Source of the DNA: Heterotrichella gracilis
Lineage: Eukaryota > Sar > Xanthophyceae > Tribonematales > Xanthonemataceae
Assembly: GCA_032358255.1 (NCBI GenBank)
Contig: JAULBX010026064.1
Location: forward strand, 1 to 52,565
DNA: 52,565 bases
Reading direction: 5' to 3'
Positions within the stretch are counted from its first letter, which is position 1, and each line of letters opens with the position of its first letter. This document shows, piece after piece, positions 1-15,522 of the stretch. Position numbers and translations under genes: made by a program. The notes under the pieces were generated by a model. That model was not told where the DNA came from. It made no database searches and saw only the letters and a list, made by a program, of their open reading frames with translations.

Positions 1-235
1 AGTGGAGGTTGGGGTGGGTTGTGGAGGAAATTGAGGTATGCATATGGGTGGGGTGGGGGTGGGGGTTGGAGAAGCTGCTAGTGGGCATATCAATCATGCA
101 GGTGTGCGAGGTGATGGTGGGTGGGGGGGTGATGCTGCTGGTGGGCAATAAATCTGCAAGAGATGGGGTGGGTGGGGGGGGTGGGTGGTCTGCATATCAC
201 CTATGCAGGTTTACTGGGTGGGGTAGGGAGTTGGC

Positions 236-5056
<4,821 letters not shown>

Positions 5057-5742
5057 CCCTAGAGGAGGCGAATGCAGGACCTGGGAGGGGGTGAATGCAG
5101 AGCTGCGCACCTAGCTTCCAGAGAACCCTGAAATTGCTATCCTGAAGTTAGTCTAGTGGCAACTACTCGTGCATGTCAGCCATCCCCACAGGGCGTGGCG
5201 CATTATCGGCCAAGTTTGGGTTATCATCATCATTACAAGCAGGCATTAAGCCATTGCAAGCAGGCATTAAGCCATTACAAGCAGGCATTCAGCCATTGCA
5301 AGCAGTCAACTGGTTGGAAAGTAACGAGGCATTAAGCCACTGCAAAACTTGACGTGCATGCATGCATGTGCCAGCTTGAGCTGGGCTGCTTGACAGGCAA
5401 GCAGAACATGTATACTAGTATTTCCAACAAGTTGACTGCACAGAGGTTCCATATTTGACAGGCAAGCAGAACATGTATACTAGTACTGGCTCCCAGTGTC
5501 AGCTGCAGCTATCTGTATCAACCACTGTTTTGTCTCCCGAATTTTGGGCAAATACCCCGATACATTTTCAAAATAGTCATCTATGAACCCTAAGAATGCC
5601 TCAACAATGTTTGGTTGTTGAAACCAAATACAGTATTGCACTGGGAAAATAAATGTTCTGGTCATGTTCACATCGCACACCCTGTCACCCACCTACCACC
5701 ATTGCCGGTCACACCATGCAAGGTGGTGTCATGTATATTGTT
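5057..5742. other. Convergent intergenic region with short repeats
   Basis: This lies between the aspartate kinase stop and the 3' end of the first F-box gene. It holds a 21-bp tandem repeat at about 5231-5305 (unit CATTACAAGCAGGCATTAAG plus C, about 3.5 copies) and a roughly 30-bp direct repeat (GACAGGCAAGCAGAACATGT and onward) at about 5391 and 5457. A small - strand reading frame at 5480-5692 was seen but matches nothing I recognise. No other gene is supported. Confidence 0.7.
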
Positions 5743-7113
5743 TCATCCAGTGTACACGCAAGCCCTACGGTTCCCCAGCTTTGCCGCCTGCCCCGTCAGC
5801 CACCCACAGCACCGCTCCCTCTCCTCCTGGCCATCATGCAGCGTGGAATGGCCATGTGGCTCTGCACCGGGGTGAGAAGGTGGGTATGGAGGCGCACGCA
5901 CTGCAAACCCGCCCCCCACATCCGCCCCAAGACTGTATTCCCCATAGAGCTCGTGTATGATAAGCTGACTGAAACCACCGCCTCTGTCCCCGTTCCCTCC
6001 TTCCAGCAACTCCTCCAACATTTGCAATGACAGCTGCAGGACTGGGTTGATTGGCGCCTGCAGCTGCACACCCTGACCTTCCCTTACATCCAACAGTGTG
6101 AGGTGGGGCATGGGGGGGAGCACCACCTGTTCATCCAAGTTGGACAGATGGAGCTCTTGGAGGTTGGGCGGGAACTCCAGGGCTGCATTTAAGCCCAAAA
6201 CCTGCATGCCTCCACTGCGTGTGAGCGAGAGCGACGACAGCTGCTGCAGGCTGGACAGGGTACCCAGGGCATCGAACTCTGCCGAAGGGTGCCCACGCAC
6301 AATGGTGAGGCTGAGGCTGAGCTGGTGTAGGGAGGTGGGGAAGCAGCCGGGAGAGAGGTACTGCGTGGTCAAGGTCCGGGCAGCCATGCGCCTTAGCTGG
6401 GTGAGCCGCTGCAGCCCTGTGCCAAGCGAGAAGCCCACTGGTGGCCCCCGAGGTCCCTCTAGCAACTCCAGTGCCGTGAGGGCGGGCAAGGGCTCCAGCA
6501 TAGGTACAAAGTCAGTGCCATTCACCGCCAGTCTTGCTGTGTGGAGCGTGGGCAAGGGGGGCAGCTTGGGCCACACTTCTGGGCCAAAGCGGATGTTGAA
6601 GGAACCACAGGCAGCAAGCACAAGCGTCTCCAGGTTGACCAGCGCTGACATGGCAGGCATGCAGTGCGCCACCTGCGCTTCGGTTATTAGCCCCATCTCC
6701 AGGTGCGTGAGAGAAGTGAGGCGCCAGGTGGCGCTCAGAAGCTGCCCACCCCAGCGATCGTGCCCCATGCGAGCCATGAAAGACAGCCTCTGGAGGCAAG
6801 CTGGGTTCAGGCTCGACGCCAATCGCACCACATCACGCGGTTTGCCAGCATAGAAGGACAAGGACGTTGTAGCTGCCAGCTTGGGGCACAGCCAGTCCAT
6901 GAACCATGTGCCATGATTGCTCAGTGGGCAGTCCACGTGCTGCCACACGACACTGGGCCCCGTCAGCGCCTGGTGCCAGCGCCTGCACACCAGCTGCAGC
7001 CATGCCTTATGATCTAGCGGTAAATCCTTGAATATGTGCTGAAGCAGGCGCTCTGGTAGCGTGTGGTAGGGGCACATCCCAGTCGCTGCTGCGCTGCTGT
7101 CATGGGTGGCCAT
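5743..7113 (-). CDS. F-box/leucine-rich-repeat-like protein, copy 1
   Basis: A single uninterrupted frame of 456 residues. Residues about 16-60 form an F-box (LPERLLQHIFKDLP, then LQLVCRRWHQAL), the segment that binds SKP1 in SCF ubiquitin ligases. The rest has leucine-rich motifs such as LTHLEMGL, LVNLETLVL, LTALELLEG and LQQLSSLSL, a likely substrate-binding solenoid. A conserved CCGWL segment lies near the C-terminus. The start is the ATG at 7113, after a CAG acceptor-like site shared with the sister genes (TGGCGCAG at about 7160), so a 5'-UTR intron is likely. No intron is needed in the coding part, unlike almost every other gene here. First of three tandem paralogues. The substrate cannot be inferred. 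Confidence 0.85.
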   Translation of the reverse strand: MATHDSSAAATGMCPYHTLPERLLQHIFKDLPLDHKAWLQLVCRRWHQALTGPSVVWQHVDCPLSNHGTWFMDWLCPKLAATTSLSFYAGKPRDVVRLASSLNPACLQRLSFMARMGHDRWGGQLLSATWRLTSLTHLEMGLITEAQVAHCMPAMSALVNLETLVLAACGSFNIRFGPEVWPKLPPLPTLHTARLAVNGTDFVPMLEPLPALTALELLEGPRGPPVGFSLGTGLQRLTQLRRMAARTLTTQYLSPGCFPTSLHQLSLSLTIVRGHPSAEFDALGTLSSLQQLSSLSLTRSGGMQVLGLNAALEFPPNLQELHLSNLDEQVVLPPMPHLTLLDVREGQGVQLQAPINPVLQLSLQMLEELLEGGNGDRGGGFSQLIIHELYGEYSLGADVGGGFAVRAPPYPPSHPGAEPHGHSTLHDGQEERERCCGWLTGQAAKLGNRRACVYTG

Positions 7114-7807
7114 GGTGCAAACTGCCTTGTAACAACGGTGACTTGAACACCTGCGCCAGGTAAGTTGTTGTGATTTCGTGGAAGAGGTACAGTTTGGGTG
7201 CCTGTGGCTCTATTTGTACATGACAAGGGTACCCGGGGTACCCGTTCAGAAGGTACGTACACATGCATATGGCGGGACAGTGCAGGTGCGCAGGGTTGTG
7301 GGTAGATGCACACGCACCTGCTGCTGTATTTCGATGGTTGATGGGAAGATCCTCGGTTTGGGAAGAATAGGAACGCGAACTGCCTCGTTGTCTCGGATCA
7401 GGAGACGTGAAGGACAACTGGTGCCCAAAAGCATATGCATGCCTTTGCATGCGTGTGCAGGCTTGGCACAGGGTACCTGAAATAGGACTGCACACGTACT
7501 TCTTGCAGTATCACACCGGTTTACTGAAACAGCCTCGCCCAGAGTTGACCGTGAAAGGAATGCAGCTTGCAAAAGCTTTTTGTGATTACATGATGTCAAC
7601 TTGTTGCGTCTCCAAACAGGTGTAGCTTTTAAACAGTTTTTAGCCAAGTTGATAGCTGGGTATGTCTGAACACAAGGTTGTGGTTTACAGTAACCAGAGA
7701 CAGTGGCGTTAGTTATGTCAACAAACACATACCATGGTGGAAACTATTTCCCCTTGTTTAATACATTCATTTACTGAAACTGAGGCAGATATTTCCCCAG
7801 TGAAATA

Positions 7808-7983
7808 AATGAAAACAAAACAGACGCCAAAGGCGTAAATAAGGCGGCAGAGCAACTACGCATAGCCCCCAAGAAAACTCAATCCGGAAACCCGTCGCGT
7901 GAGGGGGAAAAGGTAGTGGTGGAGGCAGTGGTGGACGCGGATGGAGCAACAGAGGGTCTGAGAGGGGAAATAGGAGGGCCATG
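7808..7983 (+). repeat. Dispersed repeat family, copy 1
   Basis: It shares an ordered set of motifs with 8022-8215 and 50209-50460: GACGCCAAAGGCGT or a variant, a GCGTAAATA then GGCGGC core, CAACTACGCATAGCCCCC, an ACCCGTC then GAGGGGGAAAAGG block, and GGTCTGAGAGGGGAAATAGG. It has no coding potential; it could be a non-autonomous element of unknown class. Confidence 0.65.
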
Positions 7984-8021
7984 GGGAGTGGCAAATGTAG
8001 GGCAATAAAAATATTCATTAA

Positions 8022-8215
8022 AATAAAACCAACACAACAAGCCGTACAAAGGCGTAAAATAGAGACGCCAAAGGCAATTAATTATGGATACGGCGGCATA
8101 GCAGCTACGCACAGCCCTACAGTCAAGTCAGTCAAGTCAATAATGGAACCCGACCTTGTAGTCACTGTGGTGGAAGGGGTAGCGGAGGGGACAAATAAGC
8201 GTAAAATATGCAAAA
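8022..8215 (+). repeat. Dispersed repeat family, copy 2
   Basis: A more diverged copy: AGACGCCAAAGGCAA, a GGCGGCATAGCAGCTACGCA block, TCAAGTCAGTCAAGTC and a GGAACCCG block in the same order as 50209-50460. It is tandem to copy 1, about 40 bases away. Confidence 0.6.
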
Positions 8216-8306
8216 TCGTTCATAGTACCAAGTTCATGATAAGTGTTTTCGTTACACCCGCCACTCATACGTGTTGCAACTTAACAGCTGGTACCACAAT
8301 GATCAA

Positions 8307-9686
8307 TCAAGCATCCTCAAACACCACACTTGGCCCCGACAGCCTTGCCGCATGCCCCATCAGCCATCCACAGCACTGCTCCCTCTCCTCCAGGGCATCG
8401 CGCACCATGAGATCGACATGTGGCGCCGCTGCAGGGTGGTCGGGGTGCCGGCTGGGTAGCGCACGGACTGAAAACCCGCCACCCACACCCACACCGAGGC
8501 TGTACTCCCCATACCGCCCGCGGATGGTCAGCTGAATGGGGCCTCCGTTAGGCATGTGCCCGCTGCCCAGCAGCTTCTTCAGCATCCGGGTTGACAGCTG
8601 CAGGGCGGGGTCGATTGGCGCCTGCAGCTGCACATTCTGTGCTTGAAGGGAGTCCAACAGCGTGAGGTGGGCAATGGGGGGCACCACCACCACTCCATTC
8701 GTGTAGGAGATGCACAGCTCCTGTAGATCACGCAGGCACTCCAGGGCTGCAGTCAAGCCCACAACCTCCATGCTCCCTCCGCGTGAGATTGACAGAGACG
8801 TCAGCTGCTGGAGGCTGGACAGGGTACCCAGGGCATCAAAATCTGCAGCTGGGTGGCCACGCACAATGGCGAGGCTGAGGCTGAGGTGTTGCAGGGAGGT
8901 GGGGAAGCAACCGGGAGAGAGGTACTGCGTTGTCAAGGTCCGGGCAGTCATGCGCCTCAGCTGGGTGAGCCGCTGCAAACCGGTGCCAAGCGGCACGCCG
9001 TCTGGGTGTAGGATCCGGCCCTCCAGCAGTTCCAGCGCCGTGAGGGCGGGCAGGGGCTCCAGCATGGGTACCACGTCGGCCCCGTTGATCATCAGCCTCA
9101 CGGTGTGCAGCTTGGGCAAGGGGGGCAGCTGCGGCCATGCGAGCAGGCTATTCCTTTCAGCTTGGGTGCTGTCCATGCTGGGTTGGCCGCAACGGTGGAG
9201 GACCAGTGACTCCAGGTTGACCAGCGCCGACATGGCAGGCAGGCAGGGCGCCACCTGCTCCACCGGGGACCTCAGCTCCAGCTCCAGGTGCGTGAGGGAG
9301 GTGAGGCGCCAGGTGGCGCTCAGCAGTTGCTCAACAATGCCGAGAGGGGGAAGCCACCAGTACGACAGCCTTTGGAGGCACGCTGCGTTCAGGCGTGACA
9401 CCAAGCGCACCACATCCTCGGTGTATTCACCGTAGAAAGAGATGGACGTTGTAGCTGCCACCCTGGGGCCAAGCCAGTCCAGGAGTGGTGTGCTCCTGGT
9501 ATCTGGAATGCTGATGTCCTGCCACGCGTCGTTAGGCCGGGCCAGGACCTCGCGCCAGCGCTTGCACACCAGCTGCAACCTGATTTTCTGCACGAGCCCC
9601 ACCTCCTTGAAGATGTACTGAAGCAGGTCTTCAGGTACCGAGTCAAAGGGGCGCACCCCTGCCGCCCTGCTGGCGTTGGTGGCCAT
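8307..9686 (-). CDS. F-box/leucine-rich-repeat-like protein, copy 2
   Basis: A single frame of 459 residues with the same organisation as its neighbours. The N-terminal F-box (VPEDLLQYIFKEVG, then LQLVCKRWREVL) is followed by leucine-rich motifs (LTHLELEL, LVNLESLVL, LTALELLEG, LQQLTSLSI) and a C-terminal CCGWL segment. Blocks such as TRTLTTQYLSPGCFPTSL-type sequence are shared almost residue for residue with copy 1, so the pair arose by tandem duplication. The start is the ATG at 9686, matching the conserved MAT N-terminus of the family. It probably acts as an SCF adaptor (inference from the F-box). No intron in the coding part. Confidence 0.85.
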   Translation of the reverse strand: MATNASRAAGVRPFDSVPEDLLQYIFKEVGLVQKIRLQLVCKRWREVLARPNDAWQDISIPDTRSTPLLDWLGPRVAATTSISFYGEYTEDVVRLVSRLNAACLQRLSYWWLPPLGIVEQLLSATWRLTSLTHLELELRSPVEQVAPCLPAMSALVNLESLVLHRCGQPSMDSTQAERNSLLAWPQLPPLPKLHTVRLMINGADVVPMLEPLPALTALELLEGRILHPDGVPLGTGLQRLTQLRRMTARTLTTQYLSPGCFPTSLQHLSLSLAIVRGHPAADFDALGTLSSLQQLTSLSISRGGSMEVVGLTAALECLRDLQELCISYTNGVVVVPPIAHLTLLDSLQAQNVQLQAPIDPALQLSTRMLKKLLGSGHMPNGGPIQLTIRGRYGEYSLGVGVGGGFSVRALPSRHPDHPAAAPHVDLMVRDALEEREQCCGWLMGHAARLSGPSVVFEDA

Positions 9687-10994
9687 GATGCCCCGGGGTG
9701 CCAGGGACTGGTGGGTGCAATACCTGCACCAGAGGGGGCTGAAGTGACAGGGTGGTCATATGACAGGGTGGGTCACACGGACCTAGATATTCATCTTATT
9801 ATGTACACAGGGCACGCTTTGATATGTGTGCAAGCCCTGGTGGAATATCTGCGTCAGGATGAGCCAGTTGGGGCGACTGCAATGTAAGGTGAACACTGTA
9901 ATACGGTAAGTGCACACTGTACACGACTATGTGATATGAAAACACGCACTGGATGGCACGCACACACGTGTCATATGCATGCATATGCGTGTCAGTGCAT
10001 GCAAGGGCAGTTTGCGTATGCATGCACGCGCAGGGTTGACACCTCTGCCTGAATACAGGCGATAGCGAATGTACCTATTGCAATGTTGCGACGGTTGGTG
10101 GGAGATCCTCGCTCAGGGATGAACAGGCCGTAGAAGTGCTACTCTTCTGGCTCGCAACGTCACCTATTCAGTCATATCGCCGTTTTCAACTGTTGCTCAC
10201 AAAGAACAGGATATGAGGTATAACTATCACTGTGATACTTGATGGCGCAGTCATAGGGTCTTTGTTCTGCCTCACTACCAATGCAGCTTGTTTGGTTTTT
10301 ATATAAGTTTTTCTCCCCCAAACAAAATAAGTTTTTTTTTTCCAGCTGCAGAATAAATATACTGTTTTGCTTACCCATTGGTTGAATGCACCTGAGGAGA
10401 AAAATGCAGGAGGAAGGTCAAGTTTTGGACTATCCATTGTACCACACAGCAAGAACATGGATATGATGAAGAAAGGAAACCCACAGCCACAAGTAGCCAC
10501 GCACGTGCCACCTTGCCGGACCATTATTCAGCGTGATCACCCGTGGTCCTGGAATGCCACTAGGTCTGGCGTACTGATACTTACAGTGTAAAGGGTGGTT
10601 TAAATGCATGAGTGCAGCAGCTAGAAAATCGCAGTTGTAACCGAGAACACCGCACTGAGACCTAGACAAAGAAAGAGGGGTGTGCCATGCATGGCAGGCA
10701 TGTTGAACTGCAACAATTTCATATCCCAAGCGACAGTGCACAATTTGTCCCTGGGAATGAAGCCAGACCCTCAGCAAGGGTCAGCCAAAAAACTCCAGCA
10801 GCACTGGGTCTTCTTGTGGCCTAGGTCCAACATATGACCCTTACACAACACCCGCCACAGTTGCAGTTAACCCGCTTCTACATAGCTGTATTCAACTGCG
10901 AACACCCTACATGGAATGCCTACCTACAGCTGTGCCTAGGTGATGATTCCCCTTCAACTGCCAACATCCTACTTGGAATACAACTGCCAACATC
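9687..10994. other. Intergenic region between F-box copies 2 and 3
   Basis: It contains the leader of copy 2 with the family block at about 10086-10125 (GGTTGGTGGGAGATCCTCGC) and, near copy 3, a direct repeat of about 27 bases at roughly 10889 and 10949 (TTCAACTGCGAACACCCTAC and TTCAACTGCCAACATCCTAC). No further gene is supported. Confidence 0.55.
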
Positions 10995-12476
10995 CTACTC
11001 AACGTCAGTACTAGAAGTACTGTCTGTACTCGAGGCATCGTCAGTACTGGAAGTGTCCTCAAACTCCAAAAAACGCATGGTAACCCTGCGCTTACGGCTG
11101 GGCAATGCCGCCTGCCCCAACAGCCACCCACAGCACCGCTCCTTCTCATCCAGAGCATCGGGCGCCATAAGATCGCCATGCGGCGCCGCTGCGGGATGGC
11201 CGGGGTCTGATCGGGGCAGCGCACGCACTGCAAACTCACCATTAACATCCATCCCAAGGCTGTACTCCCAGTAGCGCCCATGGACAACCAGCCGACTGGG
11301 ATCTGCGCGTCTAAAAAAAACTCCTCCCAGCAGATCGCCTAGCAGCACGGGTGATAGCTGGAGGGCTGGGTTGATTGGCGCCTGCAGCCGCACACCCTGC
11401 TGTCCACCCTGCCAGTCCAACAGCGTGAGGTGGGGCATGGGCGGCAGCACAAAGTCTCCATCCACCTTGCACATGCACAGCTCCTGGAGGTTGGGCAGGC
11501 TCTCCAGGGCTGAAACCAAGCCCATAATGTGCATGCGTACTCCGCGTGAGATTGACAGTGACGTCAGCTGCTGGAGGCTGGACAGGGTACGCAGGGCATC
11601 AAAGCTTGGCTGGGCGTGGGGACTCCACAACCAACCACTGAAACTGAGGTGGAGTTTGAGCTCTTGCAGGGAGGTGGGGAAGCAACCGGGAGAGACGTAC
11701 TGTGTCCACATGGTTGCGGCAGCCATGCTCCTCAGCTGGGTGAGCCGCTGCAAGCCCGTGCCAAGCGAGAAGCCCCTGGTGAGCCTCCGGCAAAACCCGG
11801 CAACTCCCTCCAGCACTTCCAGTGCCGTGAGGGCGGGCAGGCGCTCCAGCATGGGTACAAAGAAGTCGGTGCTGTTCACCACCAGCCTCACTGTGTGCAG
11901 CTTGGGCAAGGGGGGCAGCTGCGGCCAGGGCTGGCCACTGTTGGTGTAGTCCACAGCTTGCAGCCTCAGGCTCTCCAAACTGACCAGCGCTGACATGGCA
12001 GGCATGCAGGGCGCTGCCTCCTCCGGTGCACAGGTCAGCTCCAGACCCAGGTGCGTGAGGGATGTGAGGCGCCAGGTGGCGCTCAACAGCTGCTCCACGA
12101 TTTGGTGAGAGGGGTGGACCCTAGTGAACGCCAGCCTTTGGAGGCAAGCTGGGGTCAGGTTGGACACCACGCCCAGCAGCTGCAAAGGGCCGCCACCAGA
12201 GAAGGATAGGGATGTTGTAGCTGACAGCTTGGGGCACAGCCAGTCCAGGCATGGGGTGGTGGGGTCAGACGGACAGGTGATGTCCTGCCATGCTTCACTG
12301 GGCCCTGCCAGCGCCTGGCGCCAGCCCCTGCATACCAGCTCCAGCTGGGCCTTCTGAGCTAGCCGCGGCAGCCCCTTGAAGATTTGCTGAAGCAGGTCCT
12401 CTGGCAGCGTGTCCCAGGGGCGCACCCCCGCCAGCTGTCCAGGCGCTGCTGGGCTGGTGGTAGCGTTGGTGGCCAT
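10995..12476 (-). CDS. F-box/leucine-rich-repeat-like protein, copy 3
   Basis: 493 residues from the ATG at 12476, chosen because the MAT-starting N-terminus and the upstream TGGCGCAG|GTG acceptor-like site match the other copies; the open frame runs further upstream to 12698 through what is probably intron or leader. The F-box (LPEDLLQQIFKGLP, then LELVCRGWRQAL) is followed by leucine-rich motifs and a conserved CCGWL segment. It is longer than its sisters because of a C-terminal Ser/Thr/Asp repeat tail (SSTDDASSTDSTSSTDVE), an internally repeated acidic stretch that could be a phosphorylation target or simply repeat expansion. Intronless coding region. Divergent from the MYND gene to its right. 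Confidence 0.85.
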   Translation of the reverse strand: MATNATTSPAAPGQLAGVRPWDTLPEDLLQQIFKGLPRLAQKAQLELVCRGWRQALAGPSEAWQDITCPSDPTTPCLDWLCPKLSATTSLSFSGGGPLQLLGVVSNLTPACLQRLAFTRVHPSHQIVEQLLSATWRLTSLTHLGLELTCAPEEAAPCMPAMSALVSLESLRLQAVDYTNSGQPWPQLPPLPKLHTVRLVVNSTDFFVPMLERLPALTALEVLEGVAGFCRRLTRGFSLGTGLQRLTQLRSMAAATMWTQYVSPGCFPTSLQELKLHLSFSGWLWSPHAQPSFDALRTLSSLQQLTSLSISRGVRMHIMGLVSALESLPNLQELCMCKVDGDFVLPPMPHLTLLDWQGGQQGVRLQAPINPALQLSPVLLGDLLGGVFFRRADPSRLVVHGRYWEYSLGMDVNGEFAVRALPRSDPGHPAAAPHGDLMAPDALDEKERCCGWLLGQAALPSRKRRVTMRFLEFEDTSSTDDASSTDSTSSTDVE

Positions 12477-13956
12477 GGCGCCCACTGGCGTGGAGACTGG
12501 CGGTTGGGACACCTGCGCCAGGGGGAATGCTGTGAATCTGGTGTTGTGATAGGGTGCAGTAGCTCTTTTCTGTGCAAGGGGGTTGGGGGGAGTGATTAGC
12601 ATGCATGCATGCATGCATGCATATAGGCAAGGGCTGGACAGAGCATATGCATGGGTTTCACGTTTGGCAGCTCTGTTGTTGAAACATAAAGGGTGCACAC
12701 GATACCTGCTCTTGTAGTTCGATGAGTCGCTCGGTGAGGAAAGAGAGATGATGCTGATCTAGGAGGTCTACTCGTGCTGATGTCAACAAGGTTCAAAAAG
12801 AGCGTACTGTGGCAGTACTGCGACGCATTGCAATCAGCCCGGTCCCAATGTGTCAGCGAGAACCCTGCCTTGCAACCACTCGCGACAGAACCTCTAATAG
12901 ACGTGCGGGTTGCCCTCCGAAAATGATTTTCACAGTGGTTGCTAGCGTGTGTGTACACAATTGCTCTGAAACCATGAGATGCATTATGCATGCATGCATG
13001 CATGCATGCGATAATGCATGCAACAATCGAGTGAGAGGCCCTTGTATGTAGCTTGCAAGTGAACAGCATACAACTCCCGGAAGTATGATATATATTTGTG
13101 TGTACTGAGCAGGACGCAGCTGAGGCCAGCACTTCCAATGGCACCAGGACCCCTTCACAACCCGTTGAAGAGCCACCGCCCTTACTGCCTCCGAAGGTGG
13201 GTGCCCACCCAGGCAACCAGGTGTATACAAGTACTGCAAAAGAAAGCGCCCCTTGTAGATCATAGTGGCGACACTGGAGCCTCGAAAACCACGTACCTTC
13301 CATCTCTTCGCACCCGCACTGACACTATGCCTAGCCTCTACTTGCTGCCCTTCTGTGTGCGCATATGCCCACCTATGTCAATCGTTGGCAGCCACTCATT
13401 AAGGTGTATCAACGTGCAATATAGTAATTCTAAAGGGGCACTGCATGCCCTAGATACTGGATCCTCGTCCCCCTGTACCTGCCCGCTTCAGCCCACACCT
13501 CTTTTGCTTTGCCCGCCTTACAAAAATATGCTGCAACTCCTGTGCTGCAACAACACCAGACATTAGTTTTAAACGATCAATTCCACGTTTAGCTCTCCCT
13601 CACTACCTACCGCAGGGGGCTGCACCCTCCAAAACCTTAAACCATAAATGCAGTGGCACCACCACTTCCTTGACACCCCTGTCATGTTCCTCACCTGATC
13701 ATTTGGAAATTTATGTAATCCCCTGCTGGACACAGCCTTCCAAACTCAATGCAAGGCAGTGCGCAGCAATAATGAAAGTCAAAATTGAAATGCAAATTAA
13801 AACTTAATTTTGAAATCAAAGGGCAAGAGTGCCCAGCTTGCACTCTGGGCAAGTGCATTGCAGTAGAGGTGCCCAGCTTGCATTTCTCCTTCAGGCTTGG
13901 ACATTACCACCCACATCAGCATCCAGTAGCAGCATTAAACGCCTGGTCCTTTCTCG
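12477..13956. other. Divergent intergenic region between F-box copy 3 and MYND gene
   Basis: It holds the copy 3 leader with the family block at about 12711-12750 and perfect (GCAT)n runs at about 12600-12622 and 12985-13010, which can extrude hairpins. A short direct repeat at about 13835 and 13868 (TGCCCAGCTTGCA) lies just before the MYND gene. Promoter elements could not be identified. Confidence 0.5.
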
Positions 13957-15469
13957 ATGCCACATGCTTTACAACCCCTCCCTCGCGACTTGCTGCAGTT
14001 TGCGACACCCCGGTCGAGGCAGTTTCCAGAGGTGCACGAGTTCCTGGACACCTCTAGTGACCTTCTCATGTCAACCATGGATACGATCAATGCGACTGGG
14101 GACACCCGGCAGGTGGCCGGGGGCCCTGTCCCGAGAATCGCTGCATACCTGTTCCAGCACATGTTTGAAAAGGTGCGGGCCAACAATCGGCAACGCAAAC
14201 CCCTCGGGCATGCCTGTCCTGCCACAGCTTCAGTACCCTGTGCACACCAGGTGGAAGGCAATCAAGTATGACTTTTATATCTTGTTTGCTTCAAGTCGCT
14301 CGTACCCTCTTAATTTTCAGTAAGTTCATATTTTAATTGGGTTAATTTTCAATAAGTTAATATAATAAGTAAATATCTCAATAAATACACAGTATGATAC
14401 AGGAAGTAATCCATGCCCGAACCCTTCAACATTGCTCCACGCTTCCTTCACACAGACTGAAGCGGGCGCCGAGCTGCGCAACGGGCTGGCCTGGAAGATC
14501 GGCGGTGGTGGCATGCAGTGGATTGCGGCCCTGGCCCAATTGACACAGCACCCCTTCACACCGGATCAGGTCACGATGTACTTGGGCATGGACGCGGTGA
14601 CAACACTGCTGTATCTCACCAATGCTGCATACGCGTCGATGGGAGAAGGCTTGTTAGGTGAGAACCCTTCAGGGCATTTTGTAGGGATTGGGCAGAGACT
14701 GGGTGGGATTGTTGGTGGAAGGCTGGTTTCATTGTACTCACTCATTGAAACCACGTAACTAGTGGCAAGACAAAAATAAGCTGGCGGTTGCAAGGGCATC
14801 TTGAAAATGAAATGTGGATCCAGGATGGCCAAGGAGATGACTGCTTGATGCATTATAGGCAGTGCGTCATACCTCAGTACCATGTGGCGCGTACTCTTAA
14901 AGTTCCTAATTGTATGTCTGCAGTTGTGTGCTTGAGCACCCTGGACTCATTCTCATTCGCGCCGGGGGCCTTCCGAGCCTTCTGGCACACCGGCGCGGTG
15001 CGTTTCTTCGCCAAGGCCCTCTCAGCCACCACCCGGCACTTTTGCAAGGACCCACAGTCCAAAGAAGCCATGCCTGGTGTGCTGGTGAGGGTGGCCAGAG
15101 TGGTGGCGAGCATGACCCTTGTCCCGCATCCTTCGGGGGGCCTGTGGAGCGATGCCCGGGGGGTGCCTCCCGGGGACTCGAGCGGGGATGGAAGGGGGTC
15201 GAGGCTGGGATTGTATCGGTTGCTGATGCATGAGGTGAAGCATGCTACTGTGACAGCCAAAATTTGCAGGTGGGTTTTTTGCTGGGGAAAAGAGTTGAAC
15301 AGAGGATAATAATTTGGTGGTGGCAAAAAATACTTGTGCGGAAGTGCAGGCAACCACCGTTGATTGGCTCTCTATTGAACAGCTCTCGAAATAAATGATG
15401 TGGTGGTGGTTCTGTGCAGATGGACGGAAAGAAGGAGATTTGCAAATGGTTGTACGGTAGTTAGTGTGC

Positions 15470-15522
15470 CTCTGCGTTGCAGTGGCTGTTGAAGGAAGGG
15501 GGTAATGGTGGAGTGCCCCAGC
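15470..15522 (+). repeat. Ghost copy of MYND exon start
   Basis: GCAG then TGGCTGTTGAAGGAAGGGGG, followed by a diverged match to the start of the exon at 15681. It retains an acceptor-like AG and lies about 200 bases upstream in the same intron. Confidence 0.85.

Larger units (their letters stand above)
7114..8306. other. Intergenic region between F-box copies 1 and 2
   Basis: It contains the 5' leader of copy 1, a block at about 7325-7365 that resembles blocks upstream of the other two copies (GGTTGATGGGAAGATCCTCG), and two copies of a dispersed repeat at 7808-7983 and 8022-8215. No further gene is supported. Confidence 0.6.

Noticed and set aside
5231-5305. CRISPR-like array
   Set aside because: The 21-bp units are directly adjacent without spacers, and the context is a eukaryotic nuclear genome.
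5480-5692. A 70-codon - strand frame that could be a small protein
   Set aside because: No recognisable motif, no neighbour support and located in a repeat-bearing convergent spacer; not claimed as a gene.
12477-12698. Upstream extension of F-box copy 3 to an ATG at 12698
   Set aside because: The extra 74 codons cross the acceptor-like TGGCGCAG site and (GCAT)n repeats and have no counterpart in the two sister genes.
13096-13566. A 156-codon + strand frame before the MYND gene
   Set aside because: Composition looks non-coding, with no domain and no splice-phase link to the MYND exons.
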